A DNA stretch of 64,000 nucleotides from Candidatus Nitrosothermus koennekei (GCA_013538715.1 JACAFH010000005.1:1-64000), one strand, 5' to 3'; positions 53,628 to 63,620 are shown, numbered from the stretch's first letter. Numbers and translations are program-made. Notes: generated from the sequence alone by a model not told the origin.

Positions 53628-54449
53628 TCAATACTCTGCCTTTCTATCTATTATACCTAATTCTCTAGCTCTATTATCAGCATGATTGAAGAGCATAATT
53701 GATATCACTATAGTTATTGAAGTTGTAATTATCATATTAATAAGAGGAGAGAGAGCAAATGAACCATTTAATGATACTCTAACAAGTTCTAAGAAATGAG
53801 TAGTTGGAAATGAGTAAGAGAATAGATAGAGAGGTTCTGGTAACATGGTAGGAGGAAATACAACACCCGAGAAGAGGAATAATATGCCAGAAGAGTATTC
53901 GCTTAAAGAGAATTGTAGTTTATTTGTCAATAGATTTATTGATGTTAATATCATACCCATAAAAGAGAATGCTACTATACCCAATATCAAAGATATAATT
54001 AATAAAAGGTAATTTATAATATCTAATTCTAGATCTAATCCTAAACCAAAATTTGAGAATATAAATCCTCCTACTACGATAGAGATTATAACAGATACAC
54101 TCGCATTTATTGCTGACGCTAAAGCCCTTCCTATTATATAGAATTTTATAGCATTTGGTGCAATATATATATTCTTTAATACTTCATACTTTGCTCTATC
54201 TTCATGTATGAGATATCCCAAAGAGATAATCATAGTTAAAGGATAGATAAAGAATACTGCACCAATAAATGAATATGAGAAGTATTCATTATTTACTACT
54301 TCGCTACCTATTAAGAATATTAGCCCAATTATGATAACATATGCAAGAGGTTTTACTATTATATATGAGAAGAAGATAAATGGATCTGTCCAATTTGACT
54401 CTATCTTCCATCCTATCCATATGCTCTCTTTTATTATTCTCATTGCCAT
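53628..54449 (-). CDS. ABC-2 type transporter permease
   Basis: 273 aa with six hydrophobic helices, starting IGWKIESNWTDPFIFFSYII and ending NMIITTSITIVISIMLF. The ABC-2 pattern GVVFPPTMLPEPLYLFSYSFPTTHF is the conserved loop after helix 5. It is the second of two permeases in a four-component export operon and overlaps the first permease gene by ten bases. The substrate is unknown. Confidence 0.85.
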   Translation of the reverse strand: MAMRIIKESIWIGWKIESNWTDPFIFFSYIIVKPLAYVIIIGLIFLIGSEVVNNEYFSYSFIGAVFFIYPLTMIISLGYLIHEDRAKYEVLKNIYIAPNAIKFYIIGRALASAINASVSVIISIVVGGFIFSNFGLGLDLELDIINYLLLIISLILGIVAFSFMGMILTSINLLTNKLQFSLSEYSSGILFLFSGVVFPPTMLPEPLYLFSYSFPTTHFLELVRVSLNGSFALSPLINMIITTSITIVISIMLFNHADNRARELGIIDRKAEY

Positions 54450-55246
54450 CGCAATGTCAACCTTCCTTCCTTCTTACTAATCTCTTCCAATTTATGTAAT
54501 GCTTTACGTGCTAATGGCAGTAATATTGCTACTAATATACTTAAACCTATTATATGCATGGTAACATCCTCAAATCTTCCATTCAATACCAATAATATCC
54601 TTAAACCATCTATTGCCAATGTTAAAGGTATGATACTAGCAGCCATTTTGACGATATCAGGTATAAATCTATTATTAAATATAGGATAATATAAACCAGA
54701 TAACAAAAATATAGGTTCTTGTAATAGATCTGCTATATGACTCGCTTCTCTGCCATATAATAAGAAGAGTGAAGCAAATAACATGCCTAATCCATACAAT
54801 GCAGATATAGAGAGGATAAAGATTATTACTAATGCAAATGGATCTATTAATGATAGTTGTATAGGAAACAACAACATACCTATAAAGATTATTGAACATG
54901 CTCTAAGAGTAGTATTTAGCATTCCACCAATAGCCATTCCTACTAATATAGCCATACGAGAGATTGGTGCAACCATGTATTGTGTTAGATTACCTGTCTC
55001 TTTCTCCCAATAAAATTGACTAGACATGCCCCAAAGAACATTACTCCAAAATGCTAGCATGGCACCGCCAATAGCAACAAACGCAAGAAGATGATCTGCT
55101 GCGTTCATAGCTTCATACATATAAATATATGCAGAGATAGATAGAAGAGGTATTATTACTTCTGCTATACTCCAATGAGGTTCTCTAATCAAGCCCTTAA
55201 GTCTAACATACGCTCTTGCATATACAACTCTAAGATCATTGATCAT
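54440..55246 (-). CDS. ABC-2 type transporter permease
   Basis: 268 aa, six hydrophobic helices. EKETGNLTQYMVAPISR is the inside loop and LSGLYYPIFNNRFIPDIVK the ABC-2 loop. Forms a heterodimer with the 53628 permease. Overlaps the ATPase gene by 11 bases. Drug, lipid or glycan export are all possible. Confidence 0.85.
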   Translation of the reverse strand: MINDLRVVYARAYVRLKGLIREPHWSIAEVIIPLLSISAYIYMYEAMNAADHLLAFVAIGGAMLAFWSNVLWGMSSQFYWEKETGNLTQYMVAPISRMAILVGMAIGGMLNTTLRACSIIFIGMLLFPIQLSLIDPFALVIIFILSISALYGLGMLFASLFLLYGREASHIADLLQEPIFLLSGLYYPIFNNRFIPDIVKMAASIIPLTLAIDGLRILLVLNGRFEDVTMHIIGLSILVAILLPLARKALHKLEEISKKEGRLTLRWQ

Positions 55247-56186
55247 TCATATTCAACCCAACATACTTTATATATACATCTTCTAATGTTGGCTCATATA
55301 ATTTGATTGATAATATATTATAACCATGGGAATCAAGATATGATACAACTCTTGCTATACTAGATTGTTCATCAAGCAATATTCTAATCCTAGTAATACC
55401 ATTGTTATACTCTACCTTTGCTGGCATACCATATATATTATCTAGCATTAGAGTGGAGTTAACTTCAACTACGGCAGAGGTTACATTAGAGACTGACTCT
55501 TTCAATCTCTTTGGTGTATCATATGCTATTATCTTTCCTTTAAATATTATTGCTATCTTATCACAAATCTCATCTGCCTCTGACATATAATGCGTAGTCA
55601 ATAATATACTCTTATCTTTATTGTTCTTAACCCACTCCTTAATGTATCTTCTTATATGCTTTGCATTTAATACATCTAAACCAAGTGTAGGTTCATCTAA
55701 AAACAATACTTTAGGATCGTTTATAAATCCTCTTGCTATATTCAATCTCTGTTTATAACCTGTTGATAACTTATGCATCCTAACATTCTCATACTCCTCA
55801 AGCTCCATATCTTTAATCAATTCGTCTATCCTTTCTCTAGCAAGTGAATTTGATAATCCATAGATCTGTGAGAAGAACCAGAGATTCTCTCTAACTGTTA
55901 ATATACCATAGCCTGGAGTCTCTCCTCCACTCACCAGATTTATAATTCTTCTAACATCATTAGACTCTTTAATAACATTATAGCCATAAACATATGCATT
56001 ACCTTCTGAAGGGAGTAAAAGAGTTGTTAATATCTTTATTAGAGTAGTCTTTCCTGCTCCATTTGCACCCAATAAACCAAATATCTCTCCTTTCTCTATT
56101 GATAATGTAACATTATCTAATGCCTTTATTACATTATCGTTCCTCTTGAAGACTCTGCTTACCTTCTCAACATCTATAGCATTCAT
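55236..56186 (-). CDS. ABC transporter ATPase
   Basis: 316 aa. Walker A LLGANGAGKTTLIKILTTLL (34-53), signature LSTGYKQRLNIARGFI, Walker B VLFLDEPTLGLDV, H-loop LLTTHYMSEADEI. A C-terminal strand-rich extension of about 80 residues is of the DUF4162 type found in drug exporters. Drives the two permeases encoded downstream; the last base is shared with the tatA stop. Confidence 0.93.
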   Translation of the reverse strand: MNAIDVEKVSRVFKRNDNVIKALDNVTLSIEKGEIFGLLGANGAGKTTLIKILTTLLLPSEGNAYVYGYNVIKESNDVRRIINLVSGGETPGYGILTVRENLWFFSQIYGLSNSLARERIDELIKDMELEEYENVRMHKLSTGYKQRLNIARGFINDPKVLFLDEPTLGLDVLNAKHIRRYIKEWVKNNKDKSILLTTHYMSEADEICDKIAIIFKGKIIAYDTPKRLKESVSNVTSAVVEVNSTLMLDNIYGMPAKVEYNNGITRIRILLDEQSSIARVVSYLDSHGYNILSIKLYEPTLEDVYIKYVGLNMNDQ

Positions 56187-56476
56187 TACGACTTCTTTAT
56201 AGCCTTCTCTATCTCTTCCCTTAACTCTTCATCACTCTTATTTATATAATCTATACCAAGCGACCTTGCAATATCTTCTAACTTTTCTCTATTTACAGTA
56301 CCTTTGTATTTAATTAGTTCTTTCTCTGCCTCCAATCTTGCTTTTTCATATTCTGCAGTTGCTTTACCCATAGATCTAGCCAATTCTGGTATCTTTTTTG
56401 CACCAAATAATACTATCCCAACAATAACTAATATCCATAACCATTCTGCCCCTGCTATGAAGAGAGATATATCCAT
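56186..56476 (-). CDS. tatA: Twin-arginine translocase TatA
   Basis: 96 aa. A short N-terminal helix (AEWLWILVIVGIVLF, 10-24) is followed by FGAKKIPELARSMGKA, the FG-x-x-K(I/L)PEL-x-R-x-G hinge, and an amphipathic helix. The tail has a second conserved-looking helix (LEDIARSLGIDYINK). Forms the Tat pore with TatC. Directly upstream of the ABC ATPase. Confidence 0.92.
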   Translation of the reverse strand: MDISLFIAGAEWLWILVIVGIVLFGAKKIPELARSMGKATAEYEKARLEAEKELIKYKGTVNREKLEDIARSLGIDYINKSDEELREEIEKAIKKS

Positions 56477-56507
56477 GTGCTATCTTTCACTTAAAACCAA
56501 TTTAAAC

Positions 56508-57284
56508 CTAACCTATGACATTTTTAGTTACTAATATTCCTATTAGATAAAGAATGATCATTGGTAATGCTATAAACCACATTGTTATACCACTTCCATC
56601 AGGTGTTATTATAGCTCCAAAGATTATAAATATTATAACTGCATATCTAAAATTATTCTTCCAGAATTGCACTTCAACTATCTCAGCCTTTGTTAATGTA
56701 TACATGATTATTGGCAATTGGAATGAGATACCAAATGATATAGTGAAATAGAGAATAAATGTAACAAATTCTACAATATTCAATAGGGTAAGTAATCCAA
56801 GAAATGCACCATATTCATATAAGAAGTTTAACATAAATGGTATAACGAGTATATATGCAAATAAAGCTCCGCTAATGAATAGTAATATTGTTGGTATCAT
56901 GATCTTTGATGCTATCCTTTTCTCATGAGTATATAATGCTGGTGCTATAAAGGCTGTTATCTCTCTTACTATTAAAGGCATAGAAAATATTATAGATAAG
57001 AGTACAGAGACATATAATTGAGCAAAAAATGCCTCTCCAGGTTTAGTCTGTATAAGTTCAACGTTTGATGGAAGCAAAGATCTCTCTAAGAACTTTATAG
57101 ATTGGATAGATACACTATTAGTAGGATCTGGATATAGCACGAATAGTTTGAATCCTAGATCGTATTCTTTAATTCCAAATGTTACAAATATTATTGACGC
57201 TATTAATATAGTAAGAGTTACTCTAATTATTCTTCTTCGTAATTCTTCTAGATGTTCATAAAATGTATACTCTTTCTCCTCCAT
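56508..57284 (-). CDS. tatC: Twin-arginine translocase TatC
   Basis: 258 aa, six hydrophobic helices. FYEHLEELRRRIIRVTLTIL (8-27) is the cytoplasmic E-x-L-R-x-R site; KPGEAFFAQLYVSVLLSI and FEYGAFLGL-like loops follow. Receptor for RR signal peptides. Upstream of tatA by 31 bases. Confidence 0.93.
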   Translation of the reverse strand: MEEKEYTFYEHLEELRRRIIRVTLTILIASIIFVTFGIKEYDLGFKLFVLYPDPTNSVSIQSIKFLERSLLPSNVELIQTKPGEAFFAQLYVSVLLSIIFSMPLIVREITAFIAPALYTHEKRIASKIMIPTILLFISGALFAYILVIPFMLNFLYEYGAFLGLLTLLNIVEFVTFILYFTISFGISFQLPIIMYTLTKAEIVEVQFWKNNFRYAVIIFIIFGAIITPDGSGITMWFIALPMIILYLIGILVTKNVIG

Positions 57285-57404
57285 CTATTTATCCTTAGCT
57301 TTGCTTATATATCATTCTTAACAAGATATTAAATGAGATGCTAATCTAAAATATATTAGTAATATTGATTATAAATTAGTATATATTATGTTATGAAGGT
57401 TAGA

Positions 57405-57848
57405 TTATTTATTTATTATCAACGGTTTATTGAATAGTTTTTTGGCATAATTCTCGTCTATGTTATCAAACTCTAGCCATATCTCACTTCTATAACCGAG
57501 TTCATTACTTACTTTTGTTGCAAGTTCTGAAATGAACTTATTATCTATCCTTATATTACATTTATCAAGGAATATTCTATGTGAGCGTACAAGTATATCT
57601 CCTCCTAACTCTTTGTGTAATATATCTTTTATATGCTCAACTAGATTATGTTCTACTTCATATCCATACATAGCTATTCCATTTATAGGCTCTTTATCAA
57701 ACGGTATCCCATCTCTAAACCAATATATACTAAGATGAGACTCTTTATTTATTATAGTCCTTATCTCCCAATGTATTAGTTTATCTGTAGGGTATTCTCT
57801 ATTCTTCACATCGTCTATTGTGAGATGCCAATAGAGTATCTTTGCCAT
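57405..57848 (-). CDS. Hypothetical soluble protein
   Basis: 147 aa, strand-rich first half (YWHLTIDDV, HWEIRTIIN, LSIYWFRDG), helix HNLVEHIKDILHKELGG, then a strand-helix repeat (CNIRIDNKFISELATKVSNEL, EIWLEFDNID). A ferredoxin-like or KH-like fold is possible. No membrane segment, one Cys. No family recognised. Confidence 0.5.
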   Translation of the reverse strand: MAKILYWHLTIDDVKNREYPTDKLIHWEIRTIINKESHLSIYWFRDGIPFDKEPINGIAMYGYEVEHNLVEHIKDILHKELGGDILVRSHRIFLDKCNIRIDNKFISELATKVSNELGYRSEIWLEFDNIDENYAKKLFNKPLIINK

Positions 57849-57992
57849 ACAATCTAATTACTCATACATAAATATAACCTCTTCTCTATAACATGATTCA
57901 TAATGTGTATACACTCAATAATTAATGCTATATTATAGAGATTGAGACAGTTTATAACATTTTAGACTAAGATTCTATATAAACAATTACTA

Positions 57993-59348
57993 TCATGATA
58001 CATACCTACCATAACCTTCTTTACCAACGATAGCCCCATCTTCCATAATTATCTCCCCTCTTACCATAGTTAAAATAGGCCAGCCTTTGAGTGTAATTCC
58101 ATCATATATTGTATAATCTGAATATGAGTTAAGTATCTCTGGCGTGACCTTTACTTCCTTCTCAAGATCTATAATTACTAGATCTGCATCGTATCCTATC
58201 TCTAGATTACCTTTGCATTTCAATGAAAATATACGTGAAGCGTTATAACTTATTAGTCTTGTCAGATCTTTTAAATCTATACGACCTTTATTAACTCCCT
58301 CACTTAACATAACTGGCAATATAGTTGCTATTCCAGGAAATCCTGCAAGAGCGTTCCATACTGTATTATCTGCAATCTTATCTTTCAATCTATTTGCTAC
58401 ATGATCTGAACCAATACAATCTATCATGCCATTCCTTATAGCATTCCATAATGCTGCTTGATCATCTTTGCTTCTTAGTGGTGGAGTGACTTTACCCCTA
58501 AGATCAAACTCCATAGTATGAGTTAGATAGTGGGGACATGTCTCTATATATACTCTAGATAACCTTTTAGCACTTATTGCTTCTTCTAATCCTTCCTTAG
58601 AACCTATATGAGGTAGATATAATTGGCATCTATTATTTATAAAATTTGTAAGAAATGATATAGATTTCTTCTCGTTAATACCTGCTCTTGCATCACTCCA
58701 TGCAGCAAGATCATTCCTCTTCATCTCTCTCATTCTCTTAATTCCCTCTATGCACATATCTGGATCTTCAGCATGTATGATTGCTATAGCATTATTCTTT
58801 ATTATACCTTCTATAGCATCATTCATAAATTCATAAGTATTAACATAACCCTCTATCAATTTATTATTATAAGGTTCCATATCCATGTATATCCTTCCTA
58901 TCTCATCTTTTAGATTCATGTATAGTTTAAATGCTCTTATACCATGCTCTTTACAATAACCTATCTCTTCTATATGAGTTCTTAAGAGTATAGAAGCATG
59001 ATATACATAGTCTATTAGATGTGTATTTACTGTTAGATGCTTTAAGAGATCCTTCTTATATGAACTATATAATCTTAACATTCTCATCATACATGTTACA
59101 CCCCCAATGGCTGCTGATCTGGATTCATGTGCAGCTGCTCTCTCTATAGGTTCAAACACTCCATAATGTACATGTGGATCTATAACACCTGGTATGACAT
59201 ATCGACCTTTTGCATCTATAACCTTATTAGCGCTTACTTTATCATTAGTTAATATAGCAACCTTACCATCCTTTATACCTAAATCTTTTCTTACTATGCC
59301 TATAGTTGGAAGTACTATTGAAGCATTGGTTATTAGTGTATCTAGCAC
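57993..59348 (-). CDS. Cyclic amidohydrolase (dihydropyrimidinase/dihydroorotase family)
   Basis: 451 aa. GVIDPHVHYGVF (54-65) is the HxH metal site; Lys in AFKLYMNL is the candidate carbamylated ligand; IIHAEDP, YLPHIGSKEG and CIGSDHVANR give the other metal ligands. Similar to hydantoinase/dihydropyrimidinase and allantoinase as well as type I dihydroorotase. Since pyr genes other than pyrH are absent, the substrate is open: ring opening of dihydroorotate, dihydropyrimidine or allantoin. Confidence 0.82.
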   Translation of the reverse strand: MLDTLITNASIVLPTIGIVRKDLGIKDGKVAILTNDKVSANKVIDAKGRYVIPGVIDPHVHYGVFEPIERAAAHESRSAAIGGVTCMMRMLRLYSSYKKDLLKHLTVNTHLIDYVYHASILLRTHIEEIGYCKEHGIRAFKLYMNLKDEIGRIYMDMEPYNNKLIEGYVNTYEFMNDAIEGIIKNNAIAIIHAEDPDMCIEGIKRMREMKRNDLAAWSDARAGINEKKSISFLTNFINNRCQLYLPHIGSKEGLEEAISAKRLSRVYIETCPHYLTHTMEFDLRGKVTPPLRSKDDQAALWNAIRNGMIDCIGSDHVANRLKDKIADNTVWNALAGFPGIATILPVMLSEGVNKGRIDLKDLTRLISYNASRIFSLKCKGNLEIGYDADLVIIDLEKEVKVTPEILNSYSDYTIYDGITLKGWPILTMVRGEIIMEDGAIVGKEGYGRYVS

Positions 59349-59396
59349 ATTATCTTCTCTTTATAGTATATATAAAAGTCTATCAGAATAAGTGAT

Positions 59397-60245
59397 ATGA
59401 ATTTAAAGAATAGACTAAAGAGTGATGGAATAATAATAATGCCTGGAGTATATGATGCTTTAACAGCAAAGATAGCAGAAGATGTAGGTTTTGAAGTTAT
59501 ATTTCAATCTGGATATAGCATAGCAGCATCACTTCTTGCAATGCCTGATTATGGTTTTATAAATGCTGGAGATACATTGGAACAGGCACGAAGAATAGTT
59601 AAGGCGACTAAATTACCTCTTATAGTTGATATAGATACTGGTTATGGAAATCCGTTAAATGTATGGAAGATCATTAAGGATCTTCAAAGTAATAATGTTG
59701 CTGGTGTATTCCTAGAAGATCAAGTATGGCCTAAACGGTGTGGACATATGCAAGGTAAGCAGGTTATAGATAGTAATGAGTATCTTCAAAAACTAAAAGC
59801 TGCTATTGATGCAAAGAGTGGAGATTTTATAATAGTTGCAAGAACAGACGCACTTGAACCATTAGGTATAGACGAGGCTATTAGAAGAGGCAGGTTGTAT
59901 AAGGATATGGGAGCTGATGTTATATTTATAGAAGCACCAAAGAGTATAGAAGAGATGAAAAAGATAACAAACTCCATAGATGCACCTCTAGTAGCAAATA
60001 TGATAGAAGGGGGAAGAACTCCGTTGTTATCAGCAAAAGAGTTAGAAGAGATAGGATTCAAGATAGCAGTATTTCCATTATCTGCATTATTAGCATCTTC
60101 TTATGCAGTTAGATATATCTTTAAGAAGTTAAAGGATGATGGGATAACTACACTTGATGGAATTATACAATTTGAAGAGTTTAATAGATTAGTAAGATTA
60201 GATGAATACAAGAAGCTTGAGAATAGATATAAAATAATTGATTAG
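59397..60245 (+). CDS. Isocitrate lyase/PEP mutase family enzyme
   Basis: 282 aa. MPGVYDALTAKIAEDVGFEV start, QSGYSIAASLL, LIVDIDTGYGNPLNVW (metal Asp), FLEDQVWPKRCGHMQGK (the KxCGH Cys motif present as KRCGH), VARTDALEPLGIDEAI and EAPKSIEEM. The Cys-loop favours a C-C lyase such as 2-methylisocitrate lyase over oxaloacetate decarboxylase or PEP mutase. A methylcitrate cycle is not otherwise visible here. Confidence 0.82.
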   Translation: MNLKNRLKSDGIIIMPGVYDALTAKIAEDVGFEVIFQSGYSIAASLLAMPDYGFINAGDTLEQARRIVKATKLPLIVDIDTGYGNPLNVWKIIKDLQSNNVAGVFLEDQVWPKRCGHMQGKQVIDSNEYLQKLKAAIDAKSGDFIIVARTDALEPLGIDEAIRRGRLYKDMGADVIFIEAPKSIEEMKKITNSIDAPLVANMIEGGRTPLLSAKELEEIGFKIAVFPLSALLASSYAVRYIFKKLKDDGITTLDGIIQFEEFNRLVRLDEYKKLENRYKIID

Positions 60246-60796
60246 GGTTTTGTAATATATTCGTTGAAAATACCATCCAATACCTCTAATTCTCTATTAA
60301 TCTGCATCTCATCTTCATCGCCGTAACTTATAAGTAATTTATCTAGATCCTTAAATACATACTTATCATATTCATAATTTCTTTCGCCATTAACATAGAA
60401 TTTTAGTGTTTTATTACCGTTGTTACAATAACTCATATCATCATTTAATTTTAAACAATTAGAATTAAACTCCATTCCTAAAGTCTTAAATAGATAACCT
60501 AGATTTACATTAGTAGCATGCATATGAACTTTATAACCGTTCTTATATTCAAAATGTATGTAAGGTGATTTTAATTGATAATCATCTTGAGAAAAATCGA
60601 TTACTTGTTTACCGTCTGCCATTATTAACATTATTGAATGTATATGAGTAGAACCAACGGCACCAAATTTTGATGTCTCTGGAGGGTTCTGAATATATGC
60701 ATATACTCCAACTCCTATACCAATTACTATAGCTGCTAATATACCAATAAATATATAGTGACCTCTAGTTAGTTTTTCTTCTTTCTTCTTTGGCAT
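60242..60796 (-). CDS. Membrane-anchored His-rich ectodomain protein
   Basis: 184 aa. A basic start (PKKKEEKLTRG) precedes one helix (14-33). The ectodomain has GSTHIHSIMLIM, YIHFEYKNGYKVHMHATNV with several His, and a Cys pair (NCLK, SYCN). The H-x-H clusters suggest a metal (copper) site. I recall similar proteins as common in Nitrososphaeria, but no specific function is established to me. Paired with the next gene on the same strand. Confidence 0.6.
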   Translation of the reverse strand: MPKKKEEKLTRGHYIFIGILAAIVIGIGVGVYAYIQNPPETSKFGAVGSTHIHSIMLIMADGKQVIDFSQDDYQLKSPYIHFEYKNGYKVHMHATNVNLGYLFKTLGMEFNSNCLKLNDDMSYCNNGNKTLKFYVNGERNYEYDKYVFKDLDKLLISYGDEDEMQINRELEVLDGIFNEYITKP

Positions 60797-60844
60797 ATCT
60801 TTAAACCTACTAATTCTAATTTAAATATATGTATGGAATATATG

Positions 60845-61336
60845 TTATTGAGATAGGAAAAGATCGAATGTATATTCTTTACCACTCTCACGTTGTGGTT
60901 CAATTACAACATAGTTACCTTTAATTCTCCATTTTGATTTATCACTAAATACATCATCTATAGTTGCTTTCTCTATCTCATCCAATGAGATTCCTGGAGG
61001 TAAGATGTATGTCTTACCACTTGAAGAAAATAATCCCTCAAGTTTCTCTCCTATACTACCAAATGCTACTCTCTTATCATCTACATATAATTCGTAATTT
61101 AGTGTTTCAAGTATCAAAGTCCTTGTATTTGGGTTCATAAAAGAGAAAGTTATTGATACCTCTGTAATATTTTCACTCTTACTTATAATGAAATCTTTAA
61201 CGTTAAATTCGATATCCTTAAGAATTATCTCCTCTGGTTCTGGTCTATCAATAGCAAAAAAGAGTATTGATACTATTGCTACCATACCTATGCCACCACC
61301 AATTATTGCAAGTTTAAGCATGTTAAGACTATTCAT
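60845..61336 (-). CDS. Membrane-anchored LEA14/WHy-like protein
   Basis: 163 aa. One helix (8-28), then an all-beta domain: LKDIEFNVKDFIISKSENIT, SITFSFMNPNTRTLILETLN, YELYVDDKRVAFGSIGE, TYILPPGISLDEI. The NPN-T and Y-x-L-Y-VD patterns are typical of the WHy/LEA14 fold. It faces outside the membrane. Function unknown; LEA14-type domains are linked to stress tolerance. Confidence 0.65.
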   Translation of the reverse strand: MNSLNMLKLAIIGGGIGMVAIVSILFFAIDRPEPEEIILKDIEFNVKDFIISKSENITEVSITFSFMNPNTRTLILETLNYELYVDDKRVAFGSIGEKLEGLFSSSGKTYILPPGISLDEIEKATIDDVFSDKSKWRIKGNYVVIEPQRESGKEYTFDLFLSQ

Positions 61337-61408
61337 GCTAACTTCTCCTACCTTTATGCATTTAAATCTTCATAATGCTTATAGATAGAATTATTGATAG
61401 TTAATAAT

Positions 61409-61726
61409 ATGCAATATCATCAAGCATCTATAATAGGCCAAAAGAGGTCTAGAGAAGCTCAACATAAACTCTTTGCTTATTCTGGTTTTGCATATCTTAC
61501 AAAGACTGTAAAGAAGAAAGGTAATGAATTTGAACCAGTTGGTGATGAGGAGTTTGTTGCTATTGATATTATTAATGATGAGGCAATAATAGTAATATGT
61601 GATGCTGATGGTTATGCAAAGGCTCAAACTAAGGCGTTAAAGATTAGTGAGGCTGAAGTTATAATTAATAAAATGATTGCTGATGGATTCAAGAAATATG
61701 ATGGGGATGTAGAATTGGTTAGATAA
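61409..61726 (+). CDS. Small conserved-looking soluble protein
   Basis: 105 aa from the ATG at 61409; an upstream TTG at 61394 would add five residues. Alternating helix and strand: QKRSREAQHKLFAYSGFAYL, EEFVAIDIINDEAIIVICDA, ISEAEVIINKMIADGF. No membrane segment; one Cys. Convergent with pyrH, overlapping by eight bases. No family recognised. Confidence 0.55.
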   Translation: MQYHQASIIGQKRSREAQHKLFAYSGFAYLTKTVKKKGNEFEPVGDEEFVAIDIINDEAIIVICDADGYAKAQTKALKISEAEVIINKMIADGFKKYDGDVELVR

Positions 61727-62387
61727 TTATCTTTGTGCCTAGATCATAATTTATAGCATCCCTTATTATACGTGGATCCGCTTTTAGCACACGAGTGTTT
61801 ATCTTTGATCTCTCTATTATCTTTAATGCTACTAGATCCATGAGATCGTATTCTCCAGCAGCGCTACTTTGATCTATAAGCATCTTACGAAGATCTTTTA
61901 CACTTATCTTATCAAGTAACTTTGCATTCTTATCCTTTCTTGGATCTGCGGTGTATATTCCATCAACATCAGTTGCGTTTATGAACATACCTGCATTAAC
62001 CTTTTCTGCTATTATTGCAGCAGTAGCATTAGTACTTTGTCCTACATGTAAACCTCCAATAACTATAATCTTCTTACTATCAAGAGATTTGACTAGTTGA
62101 TCAAGATTCTCTGGTACACTTACATAAGCGTTATTATTTAACGCTGCTATAAGCAATCTAGCATTAAGCCTAGATACAATTATACCAAGTTCGTCTAGAC
62201 TTGCTTCATCATATCCTAACTCTCTTCCAAGATTTATGTATAACCTTGCTATTGGTCCTCCTCCAGTAATTACTATAGGCTGAAATTCTCTTTTATATAT
62301 ATATAAAAGTGCGTCTGCATACTCTTTCAACGATTCTTTAGTTGGATGATCAAATACCTTCCCACTAAGTTTTATTACTACTCTCAT
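61719..62387 (-). CDS. pyrH: Uridylate kinase
   Basis: 222 aa, the short archaeal type. VVIKLSGKVFDHP start, VITGGGPIARLYINLGRELG, LDELGIIVSRLNARLLI, TDVDGIYTADPRKDKNAKLL, and DLVALKIIERSKI are the amino-acid-kinase-fold motifs of UMP kinase. Makes UDP from UMP. Upstream are an HD phosphohydrolase and dTMP kinase, so this is a pyrimidine-nucleotide cluster. Confidence 0.94.
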   Translation of the reverse strand: MRVVIKLSGKVFDHPTKESLKEYADALLYIYKREFQPIVITGGGPIARLYINLGRELGYDEASLDELGIIVSRLNARLLIAALNNNAYVSVPENLDQLVKSLDSKKIIVIGGLHVGQSTNATAAIIAEKVNAGMFINATDVDGIYTADPRKDKNAKLLDKISVKDLRKMLIDQSSAAGEYDLMDLVALKIIERSKINTRVLKADPRIIRDAINYDLGTKIII

Positions 62388-62396
62388 TCTTTATTA

Positions 62397-63614
62397 TTAT
62401 ATAAATATAGCATTAAATACTTTGTTTGATGCCTCCTCAACAATATCTCTATACTTTACTGGTGTATATACTCTTATCATGTTCATATATCCTAATATAG
62501 AATTTATTAATGGTAAATCCTCTAACCCTATTATCTCATAAGTCCTCTCAGGACCCTTCTTAACCAATATTAATGAGGAAGGTTTATCTTTACTAGAGGT
62601 TAGTGATAGAGATGGTGCCTTTGAGATATCAAGATATATATCATCTTCACTAAGATCTGCTTCTCTTGCTATCTCTTCCTTTAAAGATGATGATTCATAA
62701 CTTAACTTATCTCTACTCTGTATTATATGCTCAAACACACACTTTAAGAGTCTTCTATCTAGGTAATCCATAGCAAGGGAAGAGGATCTTTTGTTGGAGT
62801 TTAGAAGCATATTTAGCATAGAGTCATCTGTTAATGAAAGATATTCATCTATATTTCTAACTTTAGATCTTATGTTTAACTCCTTTGCCTCTATCATAGC
62901 ATGTAAAAGCATTACTTCTGCTGCCCTAACACTCTTATGAAAGTAAACTGCTTTAAACATTTGATAGCGTGAAATCATTAACGACTCTAATGAATATAAT
63001 GCTGATTTATCTATTGCTAAATCTCCATCGTACACATCATAGGATTTTATTATCCTCTCAGCATCTATTCTTGCATGTTCAGCGCCAGTAAAGTAAGAGT
63101 CTCTCTGAAGATAATCCATTGCATCTACACTTAATATCCCAGAGATTATATCGTTAAGAAACTTTTTATTAGAGTTACCAATAGAGAGTTCCGCTATCTC
63201 TCTAGCAGAATAACCATGTTTATTTAAAATCTCATCTAATTTTATTCTAATTATATTTGAGCCAATCTCTTCATGTGATATCTCTTCCATCTCGATAACC
63301 TCTTCAAATAGATGAGAGAATGGACCGTGCCCAATATCATGAAGTAATGCTGCTAGTCTTAGCAGCTCTATTAAATCATCGTCTATCAATCCTTTTGAGT
63401 ATAATGTCTCAGCAGCTATACCTGCAAGATGCATAGTGCCTAACGAATGTTCAAATCGAGTATGATGAGCACTAGGATATGTTAGATGTGCTCCAGCAAG
63501 TTGTCTAATCCTTCTTAGCCTTTGAAATACTGGGGTATCTATCACATCTCTCTCTACTTCTGTAAGATATACATAATGATGTATAGGATCACTTATCTCT
63601 GCTATATATCTCAT
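62397..63614 (-). CDS. HD-domain phosphohydrolase, dNTPase-like
   Basis: 405 aa. TRFEHSLGTMHLAGIAAETL (52-71) and LLHDIGHGPFSHLFEEV (90-106) hold H...HD metal ligands, with a later Asp in SVDAMDYLQRDSY. This is the HDc architecture of SAMHD1/Dgt-like dNTP triphosphohydrolases. The C-terminal part is a ferredoxin-like region. Between pyrH and tmk it fits a role in dNTP balance; the substrate is not proven. Confidence 0.85.
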   Translation of the reverse strand: MRYIAEISDPIHHYVYLTEVERDVIDTPVFQRLRRIRQLAGAHLTYPSAHHTRFEHSLGTMHLAGIAAETLYSKGLIDDDLIELLRLAALLHDIGHGPFSHLFEEVIEMEEISHEEIGSNIIRIKLDEILNKHGYSAREIAELSIGNSNKKFLNDIISGILSVDAMDYLQRDSYFTGAEHARIDAERIIKSYDVYDGDLAIDKSALYSLESLMISRYQMFKAVYFHKSVRAAEVMLLHAMIEAKELNIRSKVRNIDEYLSLTDDSMLNMLLNSNKRSSSLAMDYLDRRLLKCVFEHIIQSRDKLSYESSSLKEEIAREADLSEDDIYLDISKAPSLSLTSSKDKPSSLILVKKGPERTYEIIGLEDLPLINSILGYMNMIRVYTPVKYRDIVEEASNKVFNAIFI

Positions 63615-63620
63615 AGTATA

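Noticed and set aside
57849-57992. tRNA gene in the gap between hypothetical and amidohydrolase genes
   Set aside because: No cloverleaf arms, no T-loop GTTC-like motif; no tRNA was seen anywhere in the window.
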